Assembly (NCBI GenBank): GCA_015501075.1
Contig: JADNYJ010000059.1
Location: forward strand, 1-64,000
Origin: Gymnopilus junonius
Taxonomy: Eukaryota; Basidiomycota; Agaricomycetes; Agaricales; Galerinaceae
Direction of reading: 5' to 3'
Length of the DNA stretch: 64,000 bases
The notes beneath the pieces are model-generated. The model searched no databases. It was not told where the DNA came from and saw nothing but the letters and a program-made list of their open reading frames with translations. Position numbers and translations under genes: made by a program. Shown one piece after another: positions 46,016 through 59,353 of the stretch. How positions within the stretch are numbered: the first letter of the stretch is position 1; each line of letters opens with the position of its first letter.

Positions 46016-47442
46016 TTATTCCAAAGCAACATCAACAACAATGTTCAGGTAAATGACATCCAATGAGTCTGCTTCTGGCAGAGAGCCTTGCAAGGGTGGA
46101 AGTAAAAGGGAAGTTAACAGTTTCGATATGCGGTCTTTGGAAGATTGCACAAGATCACCTATTGGCATTTGATGATCCAAATCATGATTGCCATATAGAT
46201 AATCTGACACATATGTTGTGAATAAGATGGTGGCCGTCCTCAAGAATGGATGCTTATTCTGGGGGAAGGCATGTCCTAAGGACCCCAGCTCCTTCTCATC
46301 TTCAAGTGGTTGTGGACTGAATTTAGCAAGTGGTTCTCAACTCAATATTTGTTGCAAGGCGATGACAATGTCGATTTCTTCTAATACTGTAGGCTGCACT
46401 GTGTCACTGAACAGGCAGGTTATGTTGGTTAAAGAAGGGAACTCAAGGATGTTGGGGGTAAGAAATCGAATGGCGATCTTCTGGAGGGATGGAAGGGCAT
46501 CGAGAGGAATGACACTACCCAAGTTGGGGTCAACCATTTCTTTAATAAAAGATCTAATTCATGCAGGTAAGAAATTTTGATCATTAGCTGCAAGGATGGG
46601 TGACAAGAAATACGATATTTAACCTACATATCAAGGAACACAAGAGACTTCAATACTGCTCTCATAAGTCTATAATATTTTGCAGCATCGGCCAAGAGCA
46701 ATGTCATTGTAATTGATTCCATGTCGGTGATGCCAGTCCCTCTTAGAGTGTGGACAGACTCCACAAAGCCATATTTCACCGTATTTGACAAATATCGTCC
46801 CAGTCATAACAATGACATCGACGAGCCTGCAAAAGCATCTGGTGGCGCAAATTCCACCTTGAAAAGATGAAGACTCCTCAAAGTCCCCAAACGTCTGACT
46901 AAATCTTCAGGAGTATTCTCCATCCATTCCAGCTCCAGATTGACAAGCGATGGAATCTGAGCTAGATCAGTCAAGGACCGTGATATGTTGAGAGGGACAG
47001 TATTCCAAGGCATGCATTCCAGGTGTAGAGTTTTCAGGTTTGAGGCTCTGGATTCGATGATGGAGAGGAGTCTCTTCAGGTTTGGAGAGAGGAAATAAAC
47101 TAGACCAAGTGCAATGATCAGCTCTTGGATGATTAGTGACAGGTCTGATGCGGGTGATGTGAGGAGTTCAGTGAGGCCATGGATACATTGGGAAAAGTCA
47201 TCAATCAAATGCTCCTCTGAGAACTTGTGATCATATGTAGGCTTGGATGAGCCTAACTTGATGGTCGACCAGAGGTGCCTTTGAGCTGCTGAACTGAAAT
47301 CTTTAGAGACAAGGCAGCAATAAAGTAGCATATTTCTCGCATTTGAGGTGGTAAGATCACCCACAAAAGAACTTGGGAGATGGTTAATGAATTTGTCAAT
47401 AATTTTGGGAGGAAAGTTGAAAAGTGAGTCTTGGATTGGCAT
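46016..47442 (-). pseudogene. F-box/LRR-like protein, fragmented
   Basis: The start MPIQDSLFNFPPKIIDKFIN with LLYCCLVSKDFSSAAQRHLW is an F-box-like domain. LRR-like segments follow (NLKTLHLECMPWN, SLVNLELEWMENTP, TLRSLHLFKVEF). The frame breaks near 46804. Later pieces (PSLQKIAIRFLTPNI at 46337-46537; minus 46016-46243) look like its C-terminal repeats in shifted frames. Some breaks could be introns, but TGA and frame changes suggest decay. Likely an adaptor of SCF-type ubiquitin ligases when intact. Confidence 0.6.
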
Positions 47443-48203
47443 GAGTCCTGGCTGCGGTATGTGAGGTTACATTCTGACTTTAAATGGCCCTAACTTATGT
47501 TTGAATCACTCACAAAGGCCCTGTGTAAAGAAAACACCGACAAGCAAAATGACAGTAAAAATAGCACTACCACTTCAACTGAAGGCAGTCAAGGCTAAAT
47601 CTCAGTTGTACCAATTGTTGGGATTATTTAGGTGAATAGCATAGTATATTCATAGCTCCTACAGAGCTCTTAAATACATAGCTAGCCTGTATCTACATTG
47701 TTATAATGATAACTACGTAACTGGATTAGTAAGTGGATTAATAAAAGTTATTTTCTAGAATGAAGTAATCAGTGCCAGATTGATCTCCAGCACCAATGAA
47801 CAGTAATATCCTCATTCAGACCATCTACACTCAAATCTGAAGTATAGGACAAAAATGTAAGTAGAGAGTAAGCAAGTGAACACAGATATTGCTGGAGAAG
47901 ATGTATAATGAGTCCCAGATGCATTGTTGAGATAACGCAAGACGTGAAATCTTTGCCTCTCTAACCAAGATAAAGGACTCACTGGTTTCGGAACCTGCAT
48001 TGGAGTTGATCTCTTCAAAGCTTTGAGCCTGAACTGTATGTTGCCAGAATATATTCATGATATAGAAAATGAAAGAGGTAGATCACTTACAATTTGATAT
48101 GAAGGCAAAAGCCACATTACTAGGAACATCACTAGCACTGATCAGAGGCAGGCTGTCCTTAACTAAATATACTGAGAAAGGTCATGCAGAAGGTGGTCCT
48201 GTA
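47443..48203. other. Intergenic region
   Basis: No gene seen. The segment starting TTGTTGGGATTATTTAGG (about 47616) resembles a copia-type LTR start, but no partner or end was found. Confidence 0.35.
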
Positions 48204-48632
48204 TATCGAGCAGCAAGTGGTACATACAGTGAGCAACCACTGTATGCACGATGCGCTCTGCATAGTATCGATGTAGCTACTAGCTTACCTGGGTTGTGAG
48301 AGGCTAGTGCTAAGGTGACTACTTAGGCTACTGAAGAAGTGCGAATGACTTAGATTAGGATGCTGTTTAGAGCATCCTTATATACCTACAGGACATGCAG
48401 TGACTAACTACATATGAGTAATGCATAAGGCAATTACTCAGCTAATTACTATGTAATTACTAATATCTACTCATAAGATGAGTAATATGCTCACTAAGTG
48501 ATCACATGTTTTAGTCATGTAAGATGACTGTGATACTCTATTGTCACTGGATCTAGTTGCATATAGATGTGTCTGATCACGCGTGTCATGTGAGTCATGT
48601 GGTGTAGTCACATGGACACTTATCATGTCAAC
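48204..48632 (-). repeat. 3' LTR of copia copy 2
   Basis: Complement of the LTR seen at 34007; its outer end reads TATCGAGCAGC against TATTGAGCAGC. Confidence 0.85.
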
Positions 48633-48692
48633 ACTCCCCCTCAAGTAGTGCCATGCTAGTGCACATACTTGTTCTGACATGATGTGTCAGTA

Positions 48693-51405
48693 TTCTATTC
48701 TAAGGGATAGAACTCTATGCCTAGAGCCTGTCTATGTTTAAGGAACAGGGTAGGACCTAGATTCTTGGTGAACATATCGGCAATATTTTTGTCCATAGGG
48801 ACATGCTCTATTTTGATGTTCCCAAGTTCTATTTGTTCCCGGATATAGTGGTAGCATATTTCAATGTGCTTTATCCCTTTTTGGGTGACAGGATTTTGCG
48901 AGTTAAAAATAGCTCCATGACTATCTCCATATAAGGGAATGTATGGGATTGACATCCCAAGTTCTTCGAATAGAATCTTAAACCATGCACAATCACGTGC
49001 ACAGTCAGAGAGTGCCATGTATTCTGCCATTGTGGATGACATTGATACTAGAGTCTGCATTTTGGAGTGCCATTTGATACTCCGCTAGCAAGGGAAAAGA
49101 AGTATCCCTGCATAGATCAACACATGCAATCAGGCTCTGTTCTATCATCACCATATGAGGCATCACAGTAGGCATACAAGCCTTTATCACTGTTTCCATT
49201 GAACACAAGTGCATAGTTGCGCGTACCAACAAGGTAGCGCATGATATATTTAGCATGGTTCAGATGTTCATCAGATGGGTTCACAGTGAACTTAGCCATA
49301 TGTGTTACAGCAAAGGCTATATCAGGTCATGTTCCTAGCATTAAATATAGCAGGGAACCGATCACCAATTGATACTCTGACTGAAGTGAAGCCGAACTTG
49401 TGCCTGTGAAGGGTTCTGGCTTATACCCGGTAGGTAATGGAGTCTGTGCCACTTTTGCATTCATCATTCTGAAGTGTGTAAGAATCTTATTAAGGTATGG
49501 CATTTGATCGATGTAGGTCTTGCCTTTTATGTACCTGATTCTCATGCAGAGAAACTCCTGACATACACCTAGGTCTCAACATTCCCATGCAGTCATGAAT
49601 AACTGCTTCTTTTGTCAGACTAATTCGGTGTTAGGACCTGTGACGATAATATCATCAACATATGCCAACATAATGACAAGGGTCCCATCACTATGTCTTG
49701 TGACAAATATGCCAGCATCAGCATATAGGCATGTGAAACCAAGCTCTTTAAGGGAGCAATCAAGTTCAGACCACCATGCACATGCGGCTTGTTTTAGCCC
49801 ATAGATAGCTTTGAGAAGGCAGAGTACTCAGCTTGACCATTCATTTGGGGCTGATGTGGTACACTTCTTTGGATCTCGATCCCAAGATCCTTAAGGATTT
49901 CAATATATTCCTTATCAATGTATTCACCGCCATTGTCGCTCATCCATTCTTTGACTTTGGCATTATACTTGGTTTTTACCATGGCTAAGAATTGCCTGGT
50001 AGCATCTTTCACATCACTCTTGTGTTTGAGGAGCATGACCCAAGTATTTGACATGTGATCATCAATAAAGGAAATGAAATATTTGTACTGGTGATATGAA
50101 GTCACCGGATACTCCTTAAGGTCTGAATGGATCCGCTGGAATGGTCTGGTTGCATGTTTGACATTGTCTGGAAAAGAGCATGAATGCATCTTTCCTTTTG
50201 CGCAACCTTCGCATATACCAGCGTCCTTCAGGATTTTAATAGATGGGAAGTTTTTGGAATTAGCCTTAAACTTCTTGAACACTTGAGTGGAAGGGTGTCC
50301 GAGTTGTCTATGCCATAGATCGTAATCTTCGGCATGTACCAATTCCATTGTGATCAAGTTCTTTCCAGAGATGATCTGTGACTTAACCCAAAACATAGTG
50401 TCATGATGAGAATGCTTCAGCAATGCATTTAAAATGGTGCGGCTATTCTCTTTGGATATGAAATTAAGTGATCGTGAATCACCTAATATAACATTTCCTG
50501 CGCTGAGGATTTGACCCATCGACAGAAGTCATACAGTCACATCAGGCATGTAGAATACTGGATGAAGTCACAATGTTTCATGTGTCACAGTATTATCCTT
50601 ATTGGTAACTTCTGTTTCAATAAAAACAGTACCAAATCCATCAACATAGGCTATGCCATTAGCAGTTTGGACCTTTGGTCTTTCTTTGCTTGGGAATTTG
50701 GTAAGTTCCGAGAAGTCAGAGATTTGTCCAGAAAAATGCATGGATGCTCTGGAATCTACAAGCCATTCCTCAAACGTCTTTTGACGTTCCTTTCCCTTAC
50801 AGTTCACACAAGAGACAACGTGATCAAGATAAATATTGTAGATAGTAAATAAAAGTAATTTACTATCTACCCTGTACAGTTATTAATACCTGTGGGTTGA
50901 TCAGTTAGTGTCTCATCAGCATGTGAACAAGAAGGTACTTGCCAATCCAGATGAGGGAGGAGCACTGAATCACCATGATTCTGCTCTATCTCATCCTCAT
51001 AAGAGATCGGGTCTGAATCCTGCATCATCTTGTACATATTGTCTTGGCTCTGTTGAGCCGTTTTAGTGACAATATTCCCATCTGCACCAATAAAGTGCAA
51101 TCTGAGATGAAGGGACTCACCAATTGGTGGTGGCGTGGAAGATCTTCTTCCCCAAAGGAGATATACTCCTCATCATCATCCACATAGGCGAGATTGCCTT
51201 GTGACACTACTCCATTCATGCGATTCCAATCTTCTGCCATAAGCAGTTTGGAATCGACTGCCATGTGAGAAGGATCTGGGGTCGGTGCCTGATAGGGCTC
51301 AGGACCAAAGAGATCATTATAGATCTTGGTTGTCATTGATGACCCCAATGCAACATCCTCTGTGGTGGTGTTACTGTGTAAATACACAGTGCTACTCATT
51401 CCCAC
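48693..51405 (-). pseudogene. copia Pol of copy 2
   Basis: Same protease (here VDSRASMHF, so the DSG active site is DSR), integrase and partial RT/RNase H as copy 1, with identical internal deletion. The RNase H end is better preserved than in copy 1 (GNIKIEHVPMDKNIADMFTK). Not functional. Confidence 0.85.
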
Positions 51406-51644
51406 ATTCTTGGCATCCTTCTTGTGCCCATATTAAGGGCAACTTCCTCGAATCTACTCGAGGTGGCAATGTCGGGGTAACCCGATCTGAGACATCAGGT
51501 CCTGCGATTTCCTAAAAGAGGGGTATGGCACCATTCCCCAAGTGGGGTTCTTCCAGGCGCCTTCACAGACTTTGCGAGAGGTAATAGTACCTCTCCCACT
51601 AATCTCAACTACATTATGAGTAGTGGGGACTGGGTGCGATTTCT

Positions 51645-52756
51645 CTAGTGGCGGAAATGCACCATCGATGTGAGCATAAATGGCTCTTCATCAGAGTCCT
51701 CAACAAAGTGTGCTGACTTTGGCTTGAAGCCAGCGCGGTGGGGTTTCCTCTTAGGGTACTCCTTTTTCTGTGAACTGCTGGGGTTACCAGTGTTCTGCTG
51801 ATCAGAGTGGCACAGTTCGGGACCTTTTCCTTTGATCACAGTGTTGCACTGCGCATTCACATTGCTAGCCTGTTGGTTTCTGGGCTGGCTATCCTTAGGC
51901 GGGTTGAGCTGTTTCGGCACATAGAGTGTGCCATGCTTGGGTTGCTCATGCTGCTTAAGGTGCCCAAATCGGGCAGCCCATGTGGTGCGAATGCTGTCAA
52001 AGAGGTCCTTTAGTTCCATATTTGGAACCAAATTTTGCTGGGTGAAATCTTCCATCATCCATTGATAAACAGATTCTTGCAACATGACGTTTGTGGCAAG
52101 TGGAAGGTTCATGAGTAGAACTAGGCATGCCATGGATTGAGAAACCATGCGTACCATTCCAGTGGAACCAGTTGATCCTGTGGCATTGGATTATTGACAA
52201 GCGGGAGACATCCATAGTGGAATTGGAACTTGGCGAGCTGGGGGTTGGGATCAGAGAGATTGATTTTGAGATTCATGAGAACCCTAAAGTCCTCAAGGGT
52301 CTCGATGAACATCTCCTTAGAGTACTTTGTTTTGATCCAGTCCCAAGCTTCAGCTGCAGACAGGGTTTTAACCTGGTCCCAAATTCCAGTATCAAGGCAC
52401 ATGGCCAAAAGGCCGAGCACCTTGGAATTTTTGGAGTTGAAATTCTCCAATTTACAGCAGTACATTTCCTCGGCGGCAGACCAGTGAGAGAAGCAGGTGT
52501 TGTACAGGTTCAATTCTCCCTGTGTAGGTCCAGTGGCAGGAGTGGTTTCAGTGGCACAAGTGCCAGTGGGGAATGAGGGTTCCCTAATTTGTTGCTCCAG
52601 AGGAGCAGTGAGGGTTTCTTCAAGGACGGCTTTAACGTCCATATGGAGGATGACAGCCTCCATTTTCGACGCCCATTGGCGGTAGTGATGACCATCGAAT
52701 TTCAGAAGGTCGGAGGCGGCAAAGGAGATGGAAGTGTTGTTTTTGATGGAAGACAT
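51645..52756 (-). pseudogene. copia Gag of copy 2
   Basis: MSSIKNNTSISFAASDLLKF start (complement of 52754-52756). The Gag domain is open past the position where copy 1 has TGA (here EEMYCCKLENF). An A is missing near 52187 (CCAATG against CCAAATG in copy 1), after which the frame LVPNMELKDLFDSIRTTW continues. The two copies thus correct each other. Confidence 0.8.
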
Positions 52757-52954
52757 TTTGTTTGAGTTGTTTAGATGGTTGAAGTTTCTGTTAAGAACAA
52801 GGCTAGGTTGTGTCAGCAACAGGTGTGTAAAAGCATGCTAAATAAAGAAAGCACTACTAAAAATACCTGCACCAGACATGGAATTAACCCCTTAAGGGTA
52901 ATTTGTCCAGACAGCAACAGATGTCTGGGCCCACATGACAAGGCCCTATACAAT

Positions 52955-53569
52955 AGGGGGGTTCAGAGTGCCCAGTTCTCTGTCAGTTCTGAGTTCGAAC
53001 CAAAACCTCCAGAACCATGGGAATAGGCAGAACCGGGTCCAAGACAGAACCAGCTCTGGAGCTGGTTCTGCATGCAGAACCCATTTCTCTCTCCTCCCAT
53101 TCAGCATGCATTCTCTTTAAAATAGATTTATTTTGTAATTTACCGATAATTATATATTTAAATTTTCTAAAATAGCATGATGATCATGTCCATTTCATAG
53201 TAGAAACCAGTGTTGACAATGCACTCGACATGTAAGAAAAAGAGATTGAATTTTTTGAAAATTATGAAAGGGGCTGAAGAGGTTTCTGAATCACTTTTGA
53301 CGAGGGGTATAACGAGCCATGGTAGAAAAAAAAGACAGCCTATGACGTAAGTCTATAGATAACTACAAGAATTGCTACATTATGGGAAATCACCTGTGCT
53401 TGCAGAACCAGCAAAAAAACTGACAGAAAACCAATTTTCAAAATGGGGAGTTCATGACAGAACCAGGTTTTTGGGCGGTTCTGGACAAAATTTGAATTTT
53501 CGTCTGATGCAGAACCGGTCATCAGAACCAACTCAGAACCGACTCAGAACCAGCACTCTGAACCCCCCT
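52955..53569. mobile_element. 615-bp non-autonomous TIR DNA element nested in copia copy 2
   Basis: Ends AGGGGGGTTCAGAGTGC and its exact complement at 53553-53569 form a 17-bp perfect TIR. AAT at 52952-52954 and 53570-53572 is the target duplication; the empty site in copy 1 reads TATAATGTTG with a single AAT. Subterminal regions are full of GGTTCTG/CAGAACC repeats. No ORF. A 3-bp duplication fits PIF/Harbinger or CMC classes; the superfamily is unresolved. Confidence 0.85.
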
Positions 53570-53811
53570 AATGTTGCGCATGGTAGCAAACAATTGTGGG
53601 AGAGCATTCTGTCTAGCGACGAACAGCTGTGGTTGATGTTCTGCCTAATGGCGAACTATCTTCCCAGGTAGAAGTAAGCTACAGACTGATGCTAAGCAGG
53701 TTCTGCACAATGGTGAACAATGCTTAGACAGGTTCTGCCCTAAGGCAAACTCAATGTCCAGCAGGTTCTGCCAATGGCGAACAGCATGCTTTGCTATCAG
53801 GGCCCATAACC

Positions 53812-54189
53812 TATTGAGCAGCAAGTGGTACATACAGTGAGCAACCACTGTATGCACGATGCGCTCTGCATAGTATCGATGTAGCTACTAGCTTACCTGG
53901 GTTGTGAGAGACTAGTGCTAAGGTGACTACTTAGGCTACTGAAGAAGTGCGAATGACTTAGATTAGGATGCTGTTTTAGAGCGTCCTTATATACCTACAG
54001 GAATGCAGTGACTAACTACATATGAGTAATGCATAAGGCAATTACTCAGCTAATTACTATGTAATTACTAATATCTACTCATAGGATGAGTAATACACTC
54101 ACTAAGTGATCACATGTTTTAGTCATATAAGATGACTGTGATACTCTGTCATCACTGGATCTAGTCACATATAGACGCGTCTGATCACA
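53812..54189 (-). repeat. Truncated 5' LTR of copia copy 2
   Basis: Starts TATTGAGCAGC beside the primer-binding site complement (53798-53811) and stops matching after CTGATCACA. Confidence 0.85.
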
Positions 54190-55880
54190 TTGATAAGTTT
54201 AGGTAGTTTGAAGGTATGAAAAACAAAATAGATCACTTTTATTTAACCCAACAAATATCCTTGACTTGTGTAAGTTCTGGGAGTGTAAGTATCAATGTCT
54301 TTAATTAAGTTCGCTTTTATAGGGTTTTACAATGAATTGTAGGGGCTCTTTGGATAAAGGGTTGCTTTAATTGACTTTCTGGCTTAGAACTTCTCTAAAC
54401 TTGAATATTCTCTTCTTGAGATAAAACTAGACTCTGGCTATGCTTTTGGACTGAAAGACTTTGTACTTTTGTAGCTGAGTGATGCTCTGTCTACTCCCAA
54501 CTACTCAACTAGGTCCTGACTTGTATAATAAAGCCTTTGCTTAATTTATCTCTATTCTGAGCTCAATTCTTAGTTTGTCTGAAGCTTTCTGCACTTTATA
54601 TCAATCAAATGTCTTTCTATTATCTAGTTTAGAAGCCAGACGCTCGATTGTATTGCTATGACTCGAGGGTGCTGTCTGCTTGCTTTTCTACACTAATTCT
54701 ACTGGGTTTTTATACTATTTTTCTGGGTGTCTTACTAAGCTAATTTGATAAGCACTGTGTAATTAATTATCTTGTCATTGGTCTGCTTCAGAGTGAAGGG
54801 AATTATGCCATTGGCAGGGCATATTCATCAAGCGCCAAATATTTAACTCATTGCCATTTAAGGCATTTTATCGGATTAATATTCCTGCTGTTGCGATCTT
54901 GCAACTGCCGGTACATTATGGCATCTTTAATATTTTATCTACCTCGCAGAGGATTTTGTCTGAGCCCTCAGGGATGGCTAATATGTCTAGGATAGGTGTA
55001 TACTTATTAGTTCTACCAAGTAGTGCAAGGGATGAGCATCCTTGCTTCGCGTCTTCATATTACCAAAAATAGCACCCACTCCGATGTCGATCATCATGGA
55101 TCATTTCATCTCCGGTTACATTCCTCCAGATGGTAAAAATAGATTACACCACTTAGGAGTAATTGACTTGTTTAGTCTGCCATTCTGCATTTCTATATCA
55201 GGTCAAAGGCTGTTCCCATTGTCTGTGCGTGTCTCTGCACTCCCTTGGTATTAATTTTAAATAACTTGAGGCCCCTACTAGTGTGTAAGGACTATAGTAA
55301 TTCGCTTCTGTATCTTATAATAAATGATTAATGATTACTAGGTTATCATAATCATTATATCTTCTGATATTAAGCTTTTAATGTTTTAATGTGGTTTTCT
55401 TGAGTATATTTGGGATGTCTAAGCTTGGGAAGGCTGTCAACAACCTATATTAATTTATAGAGATGGCTGAAAATAATGGGGATGGCCCATTTTCACACAT
55501 AACCATGTAACGGTCTCATCAGTGGGTGACCCTGAAAGAGTTAATTGGCATGTCTTCATGATAAGTGAATAGGAAGATTATAGATGTCGGGTTCAAAATT
55601 CAAAGTCAAATTTTCGCAGCCGGAGTTCATAAACAAATGACAAATTGATCCGCTTCACTGGTTTGTGACATCCCTTTGCATCAGCGGCTTTGGGTACAGT
55701 TCAAAATCATGTCATTTTCGATACATTCACTACATTTTGTATTGGCTCCATATCTTGTAATGAATCAATGACTCCTTGAATAGATATAGTGGGAAGTTTC
55801 GCTTTGCAATCATTAAAAGGGGTCAAAGCATCTCGGACCCATAGAGGCATCCAATGAATTGGCACAAAAACATAACTCCG
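54190..55880. other. AT-rich intergenic region
   Basis: 1.7 kb with no supported gene on either strand; probably relic repeat DNA. Confidence 0.4.
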
Positions 55881-57975
55881 TCATTCCGAATTGAAGAAAG
55901 AATTAATACTCCAAGGGATGAGAGGCTCAAAATGGTAGAGAAAGCACCCTTTATCAAGCTGGAGTTCATACTGGAGGAGTACTTTGATGAGGGAGATAGT
56001 CAAGTATGCATTTGCCAAGTTGAAATTGGGCTCCAAACTGAGGAAATCCCTGACAATAAGACAGGTGCACAAGAAGAGAAAGTTCCTTTGTGCCCTGACT
56101 TTAAGGGAGTTTTTTAGGGAGGATACTATTAGGCCAAGGCTCGACTGGAATACCAGAGGCCCTCTGGTATTTGTCGAGGAGCTAGATGCATAGCTTAGAA
56201 GGTAGGATGGCACCCTTAAGAATTCCAGCAGCATCTTCTCCTGACCGTGTGCGCTCGTCATTATCTCTTCATCCATAGTATTGATTGCTGTTTTAATGAA
56301 TGCATGAAATATCATAAAATACTGCTCAACTAGCTCTGAGTATGTTAGTTCAGAGAGGCTTTACCTTATTAATGTAAAAAAGAACTCACCATGTGTTATG
56401 TCTCATGCTATACGAGGAGAAATGTTGGCAAATCAAGATTCTAGTTCGAAAATCTTATATTGCTCACATATCCTGGACACCCATATCGGCTTTGTTTGCA
56501 CAGGTACTACAAGTGGTTCTTGAGGTATTTCTGCATATAAATGGGCAAGCATCCATGACTGTAATTCAAAGAGATGTATGCAGAACCAACTGGACTCTGC
56601 TCGAGAACCTAACATCCAGATAAATAAGGTCATGTTCTCCTCATGTAGCAATGCGGAACTAGGCTCCTTTAACATAGCAGATATAGGATCATCGGAAATG
56701 CCTCCATGCTTTGAGTGAAAATATCATTGGAGGAGCTCATTCCAGATCCTGAACTGTGGGGGTCGACTCCCATCATCTCCATTATAATCCAGGTATAACG
56801 TGTGGCACAATATATCATGAAAGCAATGGTAGGCTGCACAGACAACTTGGTCATCATTGGGATAGTCCTCGATCATTTTGGAGAGCATCATTGTCTCATC
56901 ATATCTCAGTCTCCTGGGATGGGTTGATTCAAAAGAAGATGTGAAGAAGCCTTTGGTAAATTGGAAAGATGCATCTCGAATGCCTAACCAATGAGAGTCA
57001 AAGCCAATCCAGCCCTTCACACCAATCTCAAAGAAAATTGAAGCGGACTTGGGATATCGCCCACTCTGAAGGATAGGAATGAAAAAATGAGTACACCACA
57101 TAACCATTTCTGTATATCCACTTTGATAGCTGAAGAAAAGCCCATGATTGTGGAGATTTGTAAGGACATTGGGTAGGGACATCGCTGTTTGAAGATGGTG
57201 TAAAAAAGGTGAGGGAGAACAATTGGAATGTCGGCAGGACTGTGGTGACCATTGTTGAAATGAGAGTCAAAGCAACCAAAACAGTCACTGGGATCACAAC
57301 TGTTTGATTTAAAGTGAAGAGAAAATCGATGATCCCAACAAAAAAGAGCACGAGGGAGGCTTGCAGAAGCACGGGTAGGCCCATAAAAATCTGTGGCACA
57401 TACCAAGCCTCCAATGCTTCTGCATGCATTTGGAACATGGCCAATGCCTTCTTTGAATCAACAGATTGAGCATAACATTGATGCTCCCTTATCCATTGCA
57501 GAGCGACGATTCCAAACAGGATGGTGGTCAGACTGAGGATGAGACTGAGGAACCAGATGATGTCTATATGTGTAGATGATGTGCTAGGAACCAAGAGTGA
57601 GGGTCCAACCTGAGTCGTCGACTGGGAAGTGTTTGAAGAAGCTATATTGAGAATTTGAATAGAATTGGTGATCTGGCTAAGAAGGGCAAGGTTTGGGTCC
57701 TCCTGCAGCATTGGATATGATTGAACCACAAAGGCCATAATGACTGCAGAGAACAGACCTGCCTATCAGCAAGGATCAAAGCTCAGAACAGAGAAGCAAA
57801 ATTTTTCAGAAAATGTGTGGGTACGTACAAAAATCAGCAATGTTTGGACTTCTTCCTTCCATGCATCACATTTCTCTTTATCTTCCTCAAGATATGGCTC
57901 AAGAATAATTTCCCAAGGATTCCCTGTTGGCTTTGGGATAGGATATTTGTATGATTCGCCACATTTCCAAGGCAT
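55881..57975 (-). CDS. DUF6535-type membrane protein
   Basis: Exon 1 (ATG 57975) reads MPWKCGESYKYPIP then WEIILEPYLEEDKEKCDAWKEE; an intron with donor GTACGT joins LLIF to AGLFSAVIMAFVVQSYPML. The next exon has hydrophobic segments (DIIWFLSLILSLTTILFGIV, GLPVLLQASLVLFFVGIIDF, VTVLVALTLISTMVTTV) and KSPQSWAFL. These are the hallmarks of the DUF6535 N-terminal membrane domain of Agaricomycetes. A C-terminal soluble part (EDYPNDDQVVCAAYHCFHDI) continues in another frame at 56724-57182, probably via an intron near 57050-57150. The 55881-56675 pieces may be further exons and are less sure. Function unknown. Confidence 0.6.
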
Positions 57976-58477
57976 TGGCTAATGACAAATGGTGGATGGA
58001 CCACAGTAACCCATCTGATCAGTTCAGTGTACATACCATCCCCAAGTTTGAACCTTCACGCACTCACATGTGGGGTGGTCCAATCATCATTATTACCATC
58101 TTCTTGCATAGAGTTGGAGGCCTGATCCTGATCCAGTCCTAATGAGGGAAGTGGTTAGAGGGAGAGATGGACATCGTTCAAAGGCAGTACAGTAAACTGT
58201 AGTCACTAATTATAATTAGTTCAACTTTTCACACAGTTGTTTGCCATTGCTATCAGCGCTGCTTTGCTGATTTAAGAGAACTCATCTTCTCTTCATAAAG
58301 AGGCTTGCATATGTCATCAGCAGTATACTCAAGTTATAACAACTTTAACTGCTATACACCCAGGGCAAATCCTTGCAAGCCAAATGCCGACTAGGCATGC
58401 TCTGTGAATTGAATTCTCAGCAAAAGGGAGTAGAGATGAGAGTATGACATACCTCAAACAGGGGTAGCGAAGATGAA
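57976..58477. other. Intergenic region
   Basis: Promoter side of the DUF6535-like gene and the 3' flank of the interrupted F-box gene; no gene seen. Confidence 0.4.
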
Positions 58478-58604
58478 TTATCTATGCCTTTGGCACTTTA
58501 TGATCTTAACTGTGACTTCCACTCGTTCAGTGACACAAGCAATGTCACTTGCAGCACAGCAGTCATGAGGAATGAAGAGGGATATTATATTAGATTTGAA
58601 GCAT

Positions 58605-59104
58605 TGTGGAGCTTGCGCTCTGGTTGCGCATGGAATTAGTCATTTTCATGCTCACAATGGATGCATGAAAATCCAGGAATTGAATGGTCACTAGATGACC
58701 ACAGGCAAGTTATTCCACCACTCAATTCATTTTATTTTTAGAACCTATGCATCAACTAACAGGCGCTTGTCGATCTCTCAGTTGATGAGCTCTCTACCCA
58801 AAAAAAGACTCTCTGAGTTTTTTCTTTTGCTTCATATTTATCCCTTCTAAAAATTTAGAGTAAAATTTCACTAGCTACTTAGGTATAAAAGGCCTGTACT
58901 AGCTACAATTCCCCCAGCTTGCAGCTAGCCATGAGAGCAGCTCTAAATAGAAGGAACTGGCTCACCCTTACTTGGAGATTTGCTCAGGACCGTGATCCTG
59001 AGGGTTCTCACCACTTCTGGACTTGACTGGAATTGTGAATGGTTCCATCCTTCACCCAACTCCCCTCATCTTATACTGTTCCCACACAGAATGGGTTGTT
59101 TACA
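58605..59104 (+). repeat. 5' LTR of the gypsy-like element
   Basis: 500 bp, with TAAAAGGCCTGTACTAGC and a TATA-like GTATAAAAGG near 58883. Confidence 0.85.
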
Positions 59105-59353
59105 ACTGGAGCCCACTGCAAGGGGGTTCTAGTCAATTCCAATTTGACAACTCATACTCTACACTAGTCGTCCTTGACCAGCCAAGATGACCTCGCTTAT
59201 TCTACTGGACTAACAAAGTCTGGACTGTTACTTGTATTCCGGTGCTGTGTCACCTATTCCTCATCCAACCCCATACCTAAACCTCCTACCAAATCCACAA
59301 ACTGGTGCCATGTCATCTTGAAGTTCACCTAGCAAGGACATCAGGCCAAGCAT

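Larger units (their letters stand above)
48204..54189 (-). mobile_element. Ty1/copia LTR retrotransposon, defective copy 2, 5' LTR truncated
   Basis: Same family as copy 1, in reverse. The 3' LTR is at 48204-48632, a polypurine-tract complement (CTCCCCCTC) follows it, and the 5' LTR is at 53812-54189 and lacks its first roughly 60 bp. No target duplication can be checked because of that loss. It shares with copy 1 the same integrase-RT deletion junction and the same TGA stops, so the lesions predate their separation. A 615-bp DNA element is inserted in the leader at 52955. Confidence 0.9.

Noticed and set aside
34007..54189. TGA recoding or readthrough in this genome
   Set aside because: Other genes here (eL22, BTB end, Ssz1) use TAG normally, and the TGA codons cluster in decayed, CpG-poor or mobile sequences. 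Deamination is simpler.
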